From: Phaeobacter sp. G2
GTDB taxonomy: Bacteria > Pseudomonadota > Alphaproteobacteria > Rhodobacterales > Rhodobacteraceae
Direction: 5' to 3'
Length of the DNA: 64,000 nucleotides
NCBI GenBank assembly: GCA_025163595.1
Contig: CP104104.1
Span: forward strand, 1 to 64,000
Each line of letters begins with the position of its first letter. Positions within the stretch are counted from its first letter, which is position 1. Shown in pieces: positions 43,116 through 51,331 of this stretch. The translations under genes and the position numbers were made by a program. Below the pieces are notes generated by a model. The model was not told where the DNA came from. It saw only the letters and a program-made list of their open reading frames with translations, and searched no databases.

Positions 43116-44018
43116 CTAAAGCGCCAATCCCAGCGCCAGAATTGACAACACCAGCAGGCCCATACCAACCACTTCGCGGCGGCTGATCTTTTCTTTGAAG
43201 AACAACAGCGAGGCCAGGATGGACAACAGAAGCTCCACCTGCCCCAGCGCTTTTACATAGGCGGCATTCTGCAGGGTAAAGGCCCAGAACCAGCAGAACG
43301 ATCCCCCCAGGCTGGTCAGACCCACCCAGATCGCCACCCGCCGCGCCTGCCAGACGCGGGTGATCTCGCCCTTTTCGCGCCAGGCCAGCCAGATCACCAT
43401 CAGCAAGGTCTGCAAGCTGACCACCGAAGCCAGGGTCACAGCCGCCCGGAACACCGGCGCCAGATCCCCCAGCTGCAACGAGGCCCCACGATAGCTAACG
43501 GCCGAGAAAGCAAACAGAATCCCGGCCCCAAGCCCCAGTTTTGAGGCCGTGTTGGTGAGGTGGCTCCACCAGGCTCCGGTGGCATCTGGTGGCTTGGACA
43601 GCACCAGAACTGCGCTCAGCCCCAACAGGATGGCAACCCAGCCCCAGGCACTGATCGCATCCCCCAGAACGACCAATCCGACAATCGCGGTCTGGATGAC
43701 CTCGGTCTTTTTGAAGGTGATGCCAACGGCAAAATTGCGCTGTTTGAACAGGGAAACCACGCAGATCGTTGCCAGAATTTGCGACACGCTGCCGATCAGG
43801 GCAAACCCCCAGAATTGCCCACTTAGGTGCGGCAGGCTCTGGCCGCTGGCATAAAGGTAAACTGCCAGGCCGCTCAGGATAAAAGGCGCGGAATAGGCAA
43901 AGCGGGCAAAGGTTGCGCCGCCGGGGGACAGGGTGACCGCGCTCAGCACCTTCTGCAGCATAAAGCGGAAGGTCTGAAAGGTTGCGGCGGCAATTGTTAC
44001 GGGTATCCAGGTCAACAT
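43116..44018 (-). CDS. EamA/DMT-family transporter
   Basis: A 300-residue membrane protein with about ten helices in two EamA repeats (residues about 5-140 and 155-298). It has typical segment ends such as FKKTEVIQTAIVGLVVLGDAIS near 104 and LLSILASLLFFKEKISRREVVGMGLLVLSI near 264. Such proteins export metabolites or amino-acid derivatives; the substrate cannot be predicted. It stands next to the desaturase gene on the same strand with an 18-base gap. Confidence 0.85.
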   Translation of the reverse strand: MLTWIPVTIAAATFQTFRFMLQKVLSAVTLSPGGATFARFAYSAPFILSGLAVYLYASGQSLPHLSGQFWGFALIGSVSQILATICVVSLFKQRNFAVGITFKKTEVIQTAIVGLVVLGDAISAWGWVAILLGLSAVLVLSKPPDATGAWWSHLTNTASKLGLGAGILFAFSAVSYRGASLQLGDLAPVFRAAVTLASVVSLQTLLMVIWLAWREKGEITRVWQARRVAIWVGLTSLGGSFCWFWAFTLQNAAYVKALGQVELLLSILASLLFFKEKISRREVVGMGLLVLSILALGLAL

Positions 44019-44036
44019 AACCGCTCTTATGCAGAG

Positions 44037-44966
44037 CTAGTCTTTGGAAGACCAGAGCGGATGTGGCACCGGGTCTTTGCTGCGTAGCAGATACCGGGCA
44101 AAGACCTCGCCATAGCTGTGGTAGTGATAGCCCTGGTTTGACTGCAGATAGCTGTCGCGGTTTTTGCGGTACAGCCGTGGCAGCGCATGCCAGGGAACGC
44201 CCGGATGCAGGTGATGCACCACGTGCAGATTATTGTGCAAAAACAGCCAGGCCAGCGGTCCGCGATCCTCAATCACCACGGTGCGACCGTGGCAATCCTG
44301 ATGGGCGCGATGCTCCAAAAAGGTGCGGATCTTCACCAGCCCCAGCCCGATATAGGCCCCCAGACAGAGCGCCCAGATTGGTGTTGCCGTTGCCAGGGTG
44401 ATCCAGACCACCAGCGCCAGGCCCAGCCCATGCAGCGCCCAATCGCGCATCACGCCTGCCTCCCCTGCCCGCGCCAGCCGCCAGTCTTCTGCGATAAAAC
44501 AGATCTGCCCCAAAAGCGGCCCCAGCAGCACCCGCCCCAACAGGGTGTTGTTGAGCCGCAAAACTCCCCGCCGCCAGCCAGGCATCTGCGCCCAGATTTC
44601 GGGATCCTGAAAGTTGCTTTCGGGGTCATCATAGGGGTCTGTCAGCCGCTCGTCGCGGTGATGCGCCAGATGGGTGTCGCGGAACCTGCCATAGGGAATG
44701 AACAGGGTCAGCGGCAAAAACAGCAGCGCCTCGTTCAGCAGCCGATTGCGAAACGGATGCCCATGCAGCGCTTCATGGGTCAGCGACGAATGCAGCGCTG
44801 CCAATATGCCAAGACACAGCACCGTCAGGCTGAGGCTCAGATCTGGCAGCAGGGTCAACACCAACAGCCACAGAGCATAACACGCAAGGATCAGCCCCAG
44901 AGTACCCCACTCCACACCGCGCGGCATCATCATACCACAGTCGATTTCTTGTTGCGGATCAGACAT
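44037..44966 (-). CDS. membrane fatty acid desaturase family protein
   Basis: A 309-residue di-iron membrane desaturase/hydroxylase. The three histidine boxes are SLTHEALHGHP near residue 64, DTHLAHHRDE near 98 and NNLHVVHHLHPGVPWH near 247, with about four to six transmembrane helices around them. The acyl or carotenoid substrate is unknown. I start at Met 44966 (MSDPQQEID), which overlaps the DUF2061 stop by 8 bases; five more upstream residues are possible. Confidence 0.85.
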   Translation of the reverse strand: MSDPQQEIDCGMMMPRGVEWGTLGLILACYALWLLVLTLLPDLSLSLTVLCLGILAALHSSLTHEALHGHPFRNRLLNEALLFLPLTLFIPYGRFRDTHLAHHRDERLTDPYDDPESNFQDPEIWAQMPGWRRGVLRLNNTLLGRVLLGPLLGQICFIAEDWRLARAGEAGVMRDWALHGLGLALVVWITLATATPIWALCLGAYIGLGLVKIRTFLEHRAHQDCHGRTVVIEDRGPLAWLFLHNNLHVVHHLHPGVPWHALPRLYRKNRDSYLQSNQGYHYHSYGEVFARYLLRSKDPVPHPLWSSKD

Positions 44967-45210
44967 TGGCGCGCGCTCCACCCGGACCTGCTAGCGGACG
45001 GGCAACCGCGCTGTGACGTCCCCAGTTGATCCGGGTCCAAACCCGCTCGTAGATCAGATAACTGCCAAACCCCAGTGCGCTATTGATCAAGGCCATGGCG
45101 CCACCCAGACTGGCAGAGCCCGTCGCCAGAAACCCAACCAGCGCCATGGAGACCAGACCAATTGCATTCCAGATCAACGCCTTCACAAGGGATCGTTTGC
45201 CAGTTTCCAT
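44959..45210 (-). CDS. DUF2061 membrane protein
   Basis: An 83-residue protein beginning METGKRSLVKALIWNAIGL with two transmembrane helices (about 8-26 and 33-52) and the motif SYLIYERVWTRINWGR near 52-67 that marks DUF2061. Function unknown. GGAG lies 10 bases before the ATG at 45210; an in-frame upstream start would add 16 atypical residues. Coupled to the desaturase. Confidence 0.82.
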   Translation of the reverse strand: METGKRSLVKALIWNAIGLVSMALVGFLATGSASLGGAMALINSALGFGSYLIYERVWTRINWGRHSAVARPLAGPGGARANV

Positions 45211-45302
45211 TTGGGTGGTGCTCCTACTGATGCGGTTGAACAAGCAGTAGGGCGACAAGGCGCTTTGCAGAATTCTGAATGTGGTTAACTTTTTTCAGCA
45301 TT

Positions 45303-45318
45303 GGTGATATTTATCACC
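45303..45318. promoter_or_regulatory. perfect palindrome overlapping the XRE regulator's ribosome-binding region
   Basis: GGTGATA (45303-45309) and its exact complement TATCACC (45312-45318) flank TT, ending two bases before the ATG at 45321. A dimeric repressor bound here would block its own expression. Confidence 0.6.
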
Positions 45319-45320
45319 AC

Positions 45321-46184
45321 ATGCCGCAAAAAATTGACAAACGCCTTCGAGCCGAACAGTTCCGCCGCCGCCTCATCCGGGCACTCAGCGAAAGCGGGCT
45401 GAGCCAAAGTGCCCTGGCGCGGGGCACCGGCGTTGACCGCTCCACCATATCGCAGCTGCTCAAGGATGATGGCGCCCGCCTGCCCAACGCCCATGTTGTT
45501 GGCGCCTGCGCTTCTGTGCTTGGCGTTTCGGCCGACTGGCTGTTGTCGCTGTCGGACCGGCCCGAAAGCGCGGCAGAGCTGATGGCCTCCAGCCTGTCAT
45601 TGAGCGAGGCGCCCAGGGCGCTGGTGGATCAGCGGATCTTTGACTGGCACCGCGAGGCCGCAGGCTACAAAATCCGCCATGTGCCTGCGGCGCTGCCCGA
45701 TATGCTCAAGACCCGGGCGCTGCTGGAATGGGAATATGCGCCGCATCTGGGGCGCACCGCGGATCAGGCCATTGGCGCCTCCGAGGATCGCCTGTCCTGG
45801 ATGCGTCAGTCGCAGTCGGACTATGAGATCGCCATGCCGATCTACGAGCTTGAAAGCTTTGCCCATGCCACCGGCTATTATTCCGGTCTGCCGCTGGACA
45901 TTCGGCTGGAGCAGCTGGACCAGTTCGAACGGCTCACCACTCAGCTCTATCCACGGCTGCGGATCTACCTGTTTGATGCCAAGCGGCTGTTTTCCTCGCC
46001 GCTGACCCTCTTTGGCCCCCTGCTCTGCGTGCTCTATGGCGGCAGCCACTATATCGCCTTTCGCGATCGCGATCGGATCGAGGCCTTTACTGGCCATTTT
46101 GATCAGCTGATCCGCGAAGCTGATATCACCGCGCGGCAGGTCTCTGGTCGCTTTCGCGCCCTGCGGGCGGCGATCAACGCCTGA
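45321..46184 (+). CDS. XRE-family transcriptional regulator with C-terminal sensor-like domain
   Basis: A 287-residue protein. The N-terminal Cro/CI-type HTH (residues about 10-65) contains SQSALARGTGVDRSTISQLL near 28 and SADWLLSLSDRPE near 69. The rest (about 90-287) is an alpha/beta region I do not recognise, with no enzyme motif. It stands alone on the plus strand, divergent from DUF2061. The start at 45321 leaves no room for a normal ribosome site, because the palindrome occupies it. Target genes unknown; DUF2061/desaturase is the nearest candidate. Confidence 0.78.
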   Translation: MPQKIDKRLRAEQFRRRLIRALSESGLSQSALARGTGVDRSTISQLLKDDGARLPNAHVVGACASVLGVSADWLLSLSDRPESAAELMASSLSLSEAPRALVDQRIFDWHREAAGYKIRHVPAALPDMLKTRALLEWEYAPHLGRTADQAIGASEDRLSWMRQSQSDYEIAMPIYELESFAHATGYYSGLPLDIRLEQLDQFERLTTQLYPRLRIYLFDAKRLFSSPLTLFGPLLCVLYGGSHYIAFRDRDRIEAFTGHFDQLIREADITARQVSGRFRALRAAINA

Positions 46185-46253
46185 CTCTTTTCCTGATTCT
46201 TTTGCGGTGCCTCGCGCGCTGTGCGTTCTGCTGTGATCCCGTTTCTGGCGTCA

Positions 46254-46308
46254 GGCGCGCTACGCGCGCCGCTCAGGCTCAAGCCGTAGCAACGGTTTGA
46301 GCCTGAGC
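46254..46308. repeat. two adjacent perfect or near-perfect hairpins between converging genes
   Basis: A 7-bp GC hairpin (46254-46260 with 46264-46270) is followed immediately by a 17-bp stem with one G-T pair (46271-46287 with 46292-46308, four-base loop). They lie between the ends of the XRE gene (+) and the SDR gene (-). No T-run follows on the plus strand. Confidence 0.6.
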
Positions 46309-46322
46309 AGAAAACACTGCGC

Positions 46323-47096
46323 TCACACTTTGGGGTCCGGGTTTTCCGTATGACCATCCACGGCAATCACCTGTCCGGACACCAGACGCGCCGCATCCGA
46401 GCCCAGGAAAACCGCCATATTGGCGATATCCGCCGCCTCGACAAAACTGCGCATCGAGGTGCCGGCCGCATAGCCATCATAGACCTGATCGCGGGTCATG
46501 CCCTTGGCGACGGCTTCGCGGTGCAAAACCCCCTCCATACGCGGGCCTTCGACAGCGCCGGGACAGATCACATTGGCGCGAATGCCATAGGGTCCCAGTT
46601 CCATCGCCAGGGTTTTGGTCAGCCCGATCATGGCCCATTTGGCCGCCGCATAGGGTGCCCGGTTGGGATAGCCATATTGCCCGGCGGTGGACGAGGTCAC
46701 AATGATCGACCCTGACTTGGCCGCTTTCATCATCGGGGTGGCGTATTTGGCTGCCAGAAAGGCCCCCTCCAGATTAGTGCTGACGCAGGCGCGCCAGTCC
46801 TCCAATGCCACATCCTCGACCAGGGCCGTTGGCCCGGCGATGCCGGCATTGGCACAGAGCACATCTATCCCGCCCCAAACGCTGGCGATCTCAGTAAACA
46901 GCGCCTGCACCGAGGCTTCATCCGCGGCATCTGTAACACTGCCGCGCCAACCCGCAGGCAGGTTGGCCACCGTGTCGGGATTAAGGTCGGTGATCCAGAC
47001 CTCAAACCCGGCCGCAGCAAAGCCCTCTGCCATGGCGCGGCCGATCCCGGCCCCGCCTGCGGTGATCAGCACCCGTTGTTTTGACAGGGCGCTCAC
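46323..47096 (-). CDS. SDR-family oxidoreductase in the carnitine operon
   Basis: A 257-residue classical SDR with the cofactor loop TAGGAGIGRAMA near residue 12, NAGIAG near 83, catalytic Ser in SSTAG near 137 and YAAAK near 150. An Asp after beta-2 (ITDLNPD) points to NAD. Its start overlaps the carnitine dehydrogenase gene's stop by 4 bases. It could reduce acetoacetate released by BKACE, or oxidise a carnitine precursor; sequence does not decide. Confidence 0.82.
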   Translation of the reverse strand: MSALSKQRVLITAGGAGIGRAMAEGFAAAGFEVWITDLNPDTVANLPAGWRGSVTDAADEASVQALFTEIASVWGGIDVLCANAGIAGPTALVEDVALEDWRACVSTNLEGAFLAAKYATPMMKAAKSGSIIVTSSTAGQYGYPNRAPYAAAKWAMIGLTKTLAMELGPYGIRANVICPGAVEGPRMEGVLHREAVAKGMTRDQVYDGYAAGTSMRSFVEAADIANMAVFLGSDAARLVSGQVIAVDGHTENPDPKV

Positions 47097-48568
47097 CGAG
47101 GTGCCCCAATGGCGCGGCCCAGCCCATCGGGCGCTGCAAGCGCGGCATGTGCCGCCGCAAGCTTCACCAGATTGGCCTCGATATGGGCCGCAGGCGGCGC
47201 CGAGCGCCGGGTTTTCAGATCCACATGCAGCAACATATGCTCGCCAGTGGCCAGCAGCCGGTCGCCCTCATACATTTCATGCCACAGATGCATCTTCTTG
47301 CCTGCCCCCATGATCACCCGGGTTTTAATCTGAATCGGATGACCCGCATGCACCTCGTCGATGTGACGGATATGGGTTTCGGCGGTGAAATAGCTGCCAC
47401 CATTTGCGATATACTCCGCATCGCAGCCAATGATTGCCATCAGCCGGTCGGTGGACTGCGCAAAGGCATCCAGATAGCGGCTCTCGGTCATATGGCCGTT
47501 GTAATCGGTCCAATCCAGCGGCACCACGCGGCTTTGGGTCAGCACTGGCTGGCTCAGGTCGGCAATGTCATCAATGGAATTGACCAGCCCGGCCTCACCT
47601 TCCAGCGATTTGTCATGGGCGTTTTGCAACGCCCCTGTGCCCCAGTCATTGGCGCCAAGTGCACGCATCATGCCCACCAGGTTATCGTCACGAATGCGCT
47701 CCATCTCGCGGATCGACATGTGGCCTGATTGCGCGTCCGACTGGCCCGCAATCAGATCCACCAGCTCATCGGTGAACTCCGGCACATCCATCAGCTTGGT
47801 CCATGGAGAGGTCAGACAGGGGCCAAACTGCGCCATGAAATGTTTCATGCCCGCTTCGCCACCAGCAACACGGTAGGTGTCAAACAGACCCATCTGTGCC
47901 CAGCGAATGCCAAAGCCATAGCGAATGGCATTGTCGATTTCCTCGGTGGTGGCGATGCCATCCTTGACCAGCCACAGCGCCTCGCGCCAGACCGCCTCGA
48001 GGAAACGATCCGCCACATGGGCGTCGATCTCTTTCTTCAGATGCAAGGGGTACATCCCAATGGAGGAGATGACCTCCTTGGCCCGCGCGATCACCTGCTG
48101 CGAATTGGCAGCGGTGGTGACCACTTCGGCCAGCGGCAGCAGGTAGACCGGGTTAAAGGGATGCGCCACCACGATCTGGCCGCCATTGCCGCGCCCCTGT
48201 TGCAGCTCGGAGGGTTTGAACCCCGAGGTAGAGGAGCCGATCACCGCATCCGCGTCACAGTGTTTTTCCAGCTCGGCATAGACTTTCTGCTTCAGATCCA
48301 GCCGCTCTGGTACGCTTTCCTGGATCCAATCCGCGCCAGACACCGCTTCGGCTAGTTCCGCATGAAAACTCAGGCGGCCCTCATCCGGCAGCGCCACATT
48401 GCCGAGCCCCGGCAAGGAGCGGCGCGCATTGTCCAGCACTTCGCCAATTTTGCGCTCGGCCTCGGGGTCCGGGTCAAACACCCGCACATCCCAGCCATTG
48501 AGCAAGAACCGCGCGGCCCAGCCGCCGCCAATTACACCACCACCAATGATTGCTGCTATTTTGGTCAT
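47093..48568 (-). CDS. lcdH: L-carnitine dehydrogenase fused to betainyl-CoA thioesterase
   Basis: A 491-residue bifunctional protein. Residues 1-320 are a 3-hydroxyacyl-CoA-dehydrogenase-type carnitine 3-dehydrogenase (GGGVIGGGWAARFLLNG near 8, GSSTSGFKPSEL near 110, AHPFNPVYLLPLAEVV near 132). Residues about 345-470 are a hot-dog thioesterase with PLDWTDYNGHMTESRY near 350. Together with BKACE next door they convert L-carnitine to 3-dehydrocarnitine, then betainyl-CoA, then glycine betaine. The fusion is known in alphaproteobacteria. Second gene from the 3' end of the operon. Confidence 0.92.
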   Translation of the reverse strand: MTKIAAIIGGGVIGGGWAARFLLNGWDVRVFDPDPEAERKIGEVLDNARRSLPGLGNVALPDEGRLSFHAELAEAVSGADWIQESVPERLDLKQKVYAELEKHCDADAVIGSSTSGFKPSELQQGRGNGGQIVVAHPFNPVYLLPLAEVVTTAANSQQVIARAKEVISSIGMYPLHLKKEIDAHVADRFLEAVWREALWLVKDGIATTEEIDNAIRYGFGIRWAQMGLFDTYRVAGGEAGMKHFMAQFGPCLTSPWTKLMDVPEFTDELVDLIAGQSDAQSGHMSIREMERIRDDNLVGMMRALGANDWGTGALQNAHDKSLEGEAGLVNSIDDIADLSQPVLTQSRVVPLDWTDYNGHMTESRYLDAFAQSTDRLMAIIGCDAEYIANGGSYFTAETHIRHIDEVHAGHPIQIKTRVIMGAGKKMHLWHEMYEGDRLLATGEHMLLHVDLKTRRSAPPAAHIEANLVKLAAAHAALAAPDGLGRAIGAPR

Positions 48569-48608
48569 TTGATTTTCCTATTTAACGCCTCAAGCGTTAT
48601 CCAGCCCT

Positions 48609-48947
48609 CTAGTCAGGGCACAAAACTTCTAGCCGCTCACCCTTTTCAAGCACCGGCTCACAAATCCAGGCATTTACAACGGGCGCACAGGTACCGGTCT
48701 CGGCCAAGCAAGATCCCGCTTCACACTGGCTACCATCCGTACACATTTGCCCAGCATCAACAGCCGCTCGCTTTGGCATTTGGCAAAACGTAATCTGCGC
48801 ATAGATGCCTGTCCGTGCAAACTTTCCACCCTTGGCTGAGCACTCTTTGGCCATTGCCCGCTCTTCTTTGGTTCGAGGCCCCCGTTCGTGATCGGATATG
48901 CATGCCGCCATGAAAAAAAGCATCGCTCCGGAAATAAAATAGCGCAT
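48609..48947 (-). CDS. small Cys-rich lipoprotein, unknown function
   Basis: A 112-residue protein with a lipoprotein signal (MRYFISGAMLFFMAAC, lipid-modified Cys16). About eight further cysteines follow in the mature part (AKECSAKGG, ITFCQMP, QMCTDGSQCEAGSCLAETGTCAP, AWICEP, EVLCPD), so a disulfide-rich periplasmic or surface protein. It lies between lcdH and the BKACE gene. No family recognised. Start at 48947 leaves the lipobox at the normal distance; a longer frame adds 19 residues with no signal character. Confidence 0.65.
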   Translation of the reverse strand: MRYFISGAMLFFMAACISDHERGPRTKEERAMAKECSAKGGKFARTGIYAQITFCQMPKRAAVDAGQMCTDGSQCEAGSCLAETGTCAPVVNAWICEPVLEKGERLEVLCPD

Positions 48948-49005
48948 CAAAAGTTCCTTTTTGAAACAATGCTGAGACGCTATTCCCTTTGCTGCTGTTG
49001 TCAAT

Positions 49006-49908
49006 TCAGCCTTTAGGCGCCCGCTTCACCAGCCCCAGCTGTTCGCGCACCTCTGCCGGTCCCATCAGCTTGCCGCCCATGTTCTCGATAATGGTGCCTG
49101 CGCGCTCTACCAGCTGGTAGTTCTCCGCCAGCACGCCCTTGTCGAGCCAAAGATTGTCTTCCAACCCAACCCGCACATTGCCACCCGCCAGCACAGAAGC
49201 CGCCACATAGGCCATCTGATCCCGCCCCAGCGAGAAGGCCGACCAGTTCCAGCTCTCAGGTATATTGTTGACCATGGCCATGAATGTGTTCAGATCATTG
49301 GGCGCGCCCCATGGCACCCCCATACAAAGCTGAACCAAAGCGGGGCTTTGCAGGATACCTTCTTTCTCCAGCTCTTTGGCAAACCACAGATGGCCGGTGT
49401 CAAAGGCTTCGATCTCGGGCTTTACACCCAGATCCGCCATCATCTGACCCATGGCCCGCAGCATGCCCGGCGTGTTGGTCATCACGTAATCCGCCTCGGC
49501 AAAGTTCATGGTGCCGCAGTCCAGGGTGCAGATCTCGGGCAGGCATTCAGCGATATGTGCCATGCGGGCGGTGGCGCCAATCATATCGGTGCCAGCCGCA
49601 TTGACCGGCAGCGGGTTTTCAACATCGCCAAAGGTGATGTCGCCGCCCATGCCGGCGGTGAGGTTCAGCACCACATCGGTGTCGCTGTCGCGAATGCGGT
49701 CGGTGACTTCGCGGTAAAGTCCCAGATCACGGCTCGGCACCCCGGTTTCGGGATCGCGCACATGGCAATGCACCACAGCGGCGCCGGCCTTGGCGGCGGC
49801 AATGGCGCTGTCGGCGATCTGCTGGGGGGAACGCGGCACATGCGGACTGCGATCCTGGCTGCTGCCAGAGCCGGTCACCGCGCAGGTAATAAAGACGTTT
49901 TTGTTCAT
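49006..49908 (-). CDS. beta-keto acid cleavage enzyme (BKACE, DUF849), dehydrocarnitine type
   Basis: BKACE enzymes use Zn2+ and acetyl-CoA to cleave a beta-keto acid into acetoacetate and a new CoA thioester; the carnitine version makes betainyl-CoA. The 300-residue product has the metal His pair in VVHCHVRDPETG near residue 46, LNLTAGMGG near 82, EIEAFDTGHLWF near 160 and the metal Glu in VRVGLEDNLWL near 226. The substrate call rests on the adjacent carnitine dehydrogenase-thioesterase fusion and CdhR-like gene. Start at 49908 or 4 codons earlier. Confidence 0.88.
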   Translation of the reverse strand: MNKNVFITCAVTGSGSSQDRSPHVPRSPQQIADSAIAAAKAGAAVVHCHVRDPETGVPSRDLGLYREVTDRIRDSDTDVVLNLTAGMGGDITFGDVENPLPVNAAGTDMIGATARMAHIAECLPEICTLDCGTMNFAEADYVMTNTPGMLRAMGQMMADLGVKPEIEAFDTGHLWFAKELEKEGILQSPALVQLCMGVPWGAPNDLNTFMAMVNNIPESWNWSAFSLGRDQMAYVAASVLAGGNVRVGLEDNLWLDKGVLAENYQLVERAGTIIENMGGKLMGPAEVREQLGLVKRAPKG

Positions 49909-50053
49909 ATTCAGAGGCATTTTGGTTTTCCCGGCAATGTACAGGGTTGTGCCTAGAGTTATCCCCAGGCTCTTCCCCAGATTCCTATTTGCGTCACGGC
50001 CTACTGTGCCTCAGCCTTTGCAGAGACAGTTTACACTAAGCGAATCGAAGTTG

Positions 50054-51091
50054 ATGAAATCCGCAAAAAACATCCTGCAACCCGAACATCGCCCGCTGAA
50101 AACAGCGGTGCTGGTGCTTGATGAATGCAACACGCTCTCTTTTGCGGCCGCCGTCGATCCGATGCGCGCCGCCAACCGGCTGGCCGGGCGCTGCGTCTTT
50201 GACTGGGACTATGTCAGTGCCACCGAAGACCAGCCAATGCTGACCAGTGGCCTTTCGGTGCCCAGCTTTCCCCTGGCCCGGCTCGAAGACTGCGAGCTGC
50301 TGATTGTCGTGGCCGGCTTCCAACTGGCCCAGCAAGCCACCCCCAGTCTGCTGGCCGGTCTGCGGCGCATCGCAGCGCAAGGCACGACGATTGCCGGCAT
50401 TGATGGCGGCCCCTGGCTGATGGCTGAGGCCGGCCTGCTGCAGGGCCATCCCGCCACCACCCACTGGGAAGATCTGGAGAATTTTGCCAGCCGCTTTCCC
50501 GAGGTGGACTGCCGCAATGACCGCTTCACCGTCTCGGACGAACGCCTGACCTCCGGCGGTGCCACCCCGGCGATTGAAATGATGCTGCATATCATAAGCA
50601 CCCGCCATGGCGCCGGCTTTGCCGCCCGTGTGGCCGGCCTGTTCCTCTATGATGGCCCCGCAGTTCCGACCCGCCCGCAAAGCCGCTTGGGTGGGCACAA
50701 ACACAACGCCCTCACCGCCAAGGCCAACGCATTGATGGAAGCCGCCCTGGATGAGCCCCTGACCCTGACCAAAATTGCCGAACGCCTGGGCACCAGCCCG
50801 CGCAGCCTGCAACAGCAGTTTCGCCTGCGGCTCAATACCACGCCGCAGGACCACTACCTGCACCTGCGCCTGGCAGAGGCCCGCCGTCTGGTCAGCGACA
50901 CCGATCTGTCACTGATGGAGGTGGCTCTGGCCACCGGCTTTACCTCGCCCTCCAGCTTTGCCCGCGCCTTTCGTGTGGCCCATGGCACCTCGGCGCGAGA
51001 GCTGCGCCAAATGCGCAATACGCCTGAAAAGGCCAGCTTTGGTGGTTCAGGCCAGTCCCGCCCGGAATCGCCCCGGCCCACCACTCATTGA
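50054..51091 (+). CDS. GlxA/AraC-family regulator, CdhR-like
   Basis: A 345-residue regulator. Residues about 20-200 form a DJ-1/PfpI-like ligand domain (VLVLDECNTLSFAAAVDPMRAANRL near 19, GGPWLMAEAGLL near 117). The C-terminal double HTH of AraC type (about 230-320) includes LTKIAERLGTSPRSLQQQF near 236 and LMEVALATGFTSPSSFARAF near 284. CdhR of this group activates carnitine dehydrogenase genes in Pseudomonas. Divergent from the BKACE gene, it most likely activates this carnitine operon. ATG at 50054. Confidence 0.87.
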   Translation: MKSAKNILQPEHRPLKTAVLVLDECNTLSFAAAVDPMRAANRLAGRCVFDWDYVSATEDQPMLTSGLSVPSFPLARLEDCELLIVVAGFQLAQQATPSLLAGLRRIAAQGTTIAGIDGGPWLMAEAGLLQGHPATTHWEDLENFASRFPEVDCRNDRFTVSDERLTSGGATPAIEMMLHIISTRHGAGFAARVAGLFLYDGPAVPTRPQSRLGGHKHNALTAKANALMEAALDEPLTLTKIAERLGTSPRSLQQQFRLRLNTTPQDHYLHLRLAEARRLVSDTDLSLMEVALATGFTSPSSFARAFRVAHGTSARELRQMRNTPEKASFGGSGQSRPESPRPTTH

Positions 51092-51190
51092 CCTTTTGTC
51101 CCCACAGGTTCCGGGTCAAGGGCCGCTCTGCGGCCCTGCGCAGCAGGGTTCACCCTTGAGGCGGTGCCTGTGGCAATAGACTCGTTATGG

Positions 51191-51302
51191 CCTCTCAGGG
51201 GCACACCTGCTCCTGAGAGGTATCTCAGCAAATTTACTGCCTGTTTCCGCCGCGCAAAGCGCGGCGCCCGGCCCAACTGCAAAGAGGCATATTAATGCCT
51301 CT
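51191..51302. repeat. three perfect inverted repeats between converging genes
   Basis: CCTCTCAGG/CCTGAGAGG (51191-51199 with 51212-51220), GCCGCGC/GCGCGGC (about 51250-51266) and AGAGGCAT/ATGCCTCT (51283-51290 with 51295-51302, loop ATTA). They fill most of the 240-base gap between the CdhR-like gene and the aldo-keto reductase. No classical T-run terminator is attached to any. Confidence 0.6.
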
Positions 51303-51331
51303 GGCGCAGGCGGGAGCGCCCCCTTGCCGGG

